This document shows, one piece after another, positions 49,348 to 50,408 of a stretch of DNA of 50,408 bases (the first letter of the stretch is position 1; the number at the start of each line of letters is the position of its first letter). Made by a program: the position numbers and the translations under genes. Under the pieces are notes generated by a model. The model searched no databases and was not told where the DNA came from. It saw nothing but the letters and a program-made list of their open reading frames with translations. Source of the DNA: Erythrobacteraceae bacterium (lineage in GTDB: Bacteria; Pseudomonadota; Alphaproteobacteria; Sphingomonadales; Sphingomonadaceae); contig JAIYAM010000006.1 in NCBI GenBank assembly GCA_027489065.1, positions 1-50,408 on the forward strand. The letters run 5' to 3'.

Positions 49348-50055
49348 TCAGTGGCGCTTCAAGTGGTTGGCGATGACGTCGAGATCGTCGTATTCGGCAA
49401 GCAGGCGGTCGAGCGCCTCGGTCACCAGCACCTGCGCGCTGACGCCGTGCATCGTCGCGGCAAGGCGCAGCTTGAGATGACGGTCGGCGTCGAGACGCAG
49501 GGTGAAGGCGGCGCGGCGGCCGGACTGCACTGCGGGCACCCGGGCCGCGGTTTTCGGCGCGCGGACGGCTGCAGGCGTTGCGGCAACTGGGGCAACAGGT
49601 GCGGCGACAGGCGCGGGGGCGAGCGGTGCGTAGAACGCCTCTTCCCCGGCTTCGCCCTCGTCGAAGGATTCGCCGTAGACGGCGCCCTCTTCGCTGACCT
49701 CGTCCTCGTCCTCGTCATATTCGGTGTCGCGGTCTTCGGGGCCGGTCATCGCCGCATCGGCGAGCACGCGTTCCTCGAGACGGCGCTGCTGGCGGCGCAC
49801 GATCGGACCGGCCGAATCGGGCGCGGGCGCGACATGGCCGTGGATCGGCACCACATCGGCGCCTCCCTGATCATGGTCCCCCTGATCGTGGCCCATATCG
49901 TTCCAGCCGAGATCCTCGAGCTGTTCGTCGGCGAGCGCGGCGATCTCCGCCTCGTCGGCGACGAGCGGGGCGACCTGCGGGCGCATGGCCGGCTTGGCGC
50001 CGCCCTTGCGGGCCAGCAAGGACGGGCCGAGCGAGGCGAAACCGGGTTCGGACAT
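49348..50055 (-). CDS. Acidic protein with C-terminal ribbon-helix-helix domain
   Basis: A 235-aa protein. The first ~180 residues are low-complexity and acidic (EDRDTEYDEDEDEVSEEGAV, Ala/Pro-rich after), probably disordered. The end (about 186-229) reads AAFTLRLDADRHLKLRLAAT, MHGVSAQVLVTEALDRLLAE, a ribbon-helix-helix fold as in ParG/Omega-type partition partners and CopG-like repressors. It starts at ATG 50055, 23 bp after the ParA-like stop, so it is a plausible DNA- or partner-binding factor for that ATPase. A long frame upstream is antisense noise. Confidence 0.78.
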   Translation of the reverse strand: MSEPGFASLGPSLLARKGGAKPAMRPQVAPLVADEAEIAALADEQLEDLGWNDMGHDQGDHDQGGADVVPIHGHVAPAPDSAGPIVRRQQRRLEERVLADAAMTGPEDRDTEYDEDEDEVSEEGAVYGESFDEGEAGEEAFYAPLAPAPVAAPVAPVAATPAAVRAPKTAARVPAVQSGRRAAFTLRLDADRHLKLRLAATMHGVSAQVLVTEALDRLLAEYDDLDVIANHLKRH

Positions 50056-50078
50056 GGTGCTCAGCCCCCCGTTCGCGC

Positions 50079-50408
50079 TTACTGGGCCACCCGGCGACCG
50101 AAGCCGCCGGCGGGACGCGGCACGCCGCCCATCTGCATCGCGCCGCTCTGGGCGGGCGAGAAGACGGTGCGGCGGAAGTTCTTTTCGAGCCGGTCGGCGA
50201 TGTAGCGCCACAGGGCAGCGATCTCGGCAGCCGAGCGGCTTTCGGGATCGACTTCCATCACCGTGCGGCCGTCGATCATCGAGGCGGCAAAATCGGTGCG
50301 GTGGTGGAGCGTGATCGGCGCGACGGTGCCGTGCTGCGACAGCGCGACCGCGGCTTCCGAGGTGATCTTGGCCTTGGGGGTGGCGCCGTTGACGACGAAC
50401 ACCAGCGG
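50079..50408 (-). CDS. ParA/MinD-superfamily ATPase, C-terminal part (5' end outside window)
   Basis: The last 109 residues of a protein whose start lies beyond base 50408. Visible segments are PLVFVVNGATPKAKITSEAA, APITLHHRTDFAASMIDGRT and VMEVDPESRSAAEIAALWRY, which match the C-terminus of orphan ParA-like ATPases (VirC1/ParA type), where the Gly-Arg-Thr and VxExDPxSxAAxEI segments are conserved. The Walker A lies outside the window. It is followed by the RHH-domain gene and the SPOR lipoprotein, on one strand. Confidence 0.8.
   Translation of the reverse strand, partial: PLVFVVNGATPKAKITSEAAVALSQHGTVAPITLHHRTDFAASMIDGRTVMEVDPESRSAAEIAALWRYIADRLEKNFRRTVFSPAQSGAMQMGGVPRPAGGFGRRVAQ

Overview
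The window is GC-rich, densely packed bacterial chromosome. It looks like an alphaproteobacterium of the order Sphingomonadales, most likely the Erythrobacter/Porphyrobacter group. That placement is my inference from gene content (an RcdA-type DUF1465 protein, DUF6356, a COG3014/LpoB/YcfL cluster, YdcH-type DUF465 proteins, many TonB/M14-type secreted proteins) and overall protein character, not from a search. I see no phage, insertion sequence or CRISPR array. One gene (DUF4145, 7016-7786) is clearly poorer in GC than its neighbours.

Layout. 1-12300: partial class II aldolase, an orphan 2Fe-2S subunit and ArsC; an MFS transporter with a membrane protein; lipB and a small lipoprotein; an Old Yellow Enzyme; a DMT exporter; the DUF4145 gene inserted after nadA; a histidine-rich membrane protein; an MBL-fold hydrolase; glpK. 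12300-24750: a parS site with a phased repeat array; rcdA; two divergent DUF465 genes; ptsP; then the cell-envelope run rodZ-like, cpoB, tilS and an L,D-transpeptidase; a secreted repeat protein; rimO; three small genes. 24744-32835: serS-surE-potassium channel operon, a TonB receptor with divergent TetR regulator and a PiuC-type dioxygenase. 32892-43220: a large M14 peptidase, a second parS with its repeat array, a response regulator convergent with and overlapping a 7TM histidine kinase, a five-gene envelope operon (COG3014-like, LpoB-like, 43-aa lipoprotein, YcfL-like, CsgG-like) and tRNA-Val(CAC). 43309-50408: sppA, pyrB with a degenerate dihydroorotase, a third repeat array, and a SPOR lipoprotein / ribbon-helix-helix protein / ParA-like ATPase cluster.

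The most interesting item is a composite DNA element found three times (about 12343-12419, 35675-35784, 47608-47703). It is an array of 11-bp units (G-strand consensus about GGGGTCTGGAG), spaced at almost exactly one helical turn, followed at a fixed phase by a ParB-binding parS palindrome. The palindrome is perfect in the first copy, consensus in the second and reduced to a half-site in the third. The distance from the last GACC core to the start of parS is 17, 28 (17+11) and 17 bp. Two parS sites suggest the window lies in the origin-proximal part of the chromosome. Other points worth attention are the dihydroorotase homologue that has lost its metal ligands, the aberrant cysteine spacing in the 2Fe-2S protein, the uncatalogued 43-aa lipoprotein, and the ParA/RHH pair.
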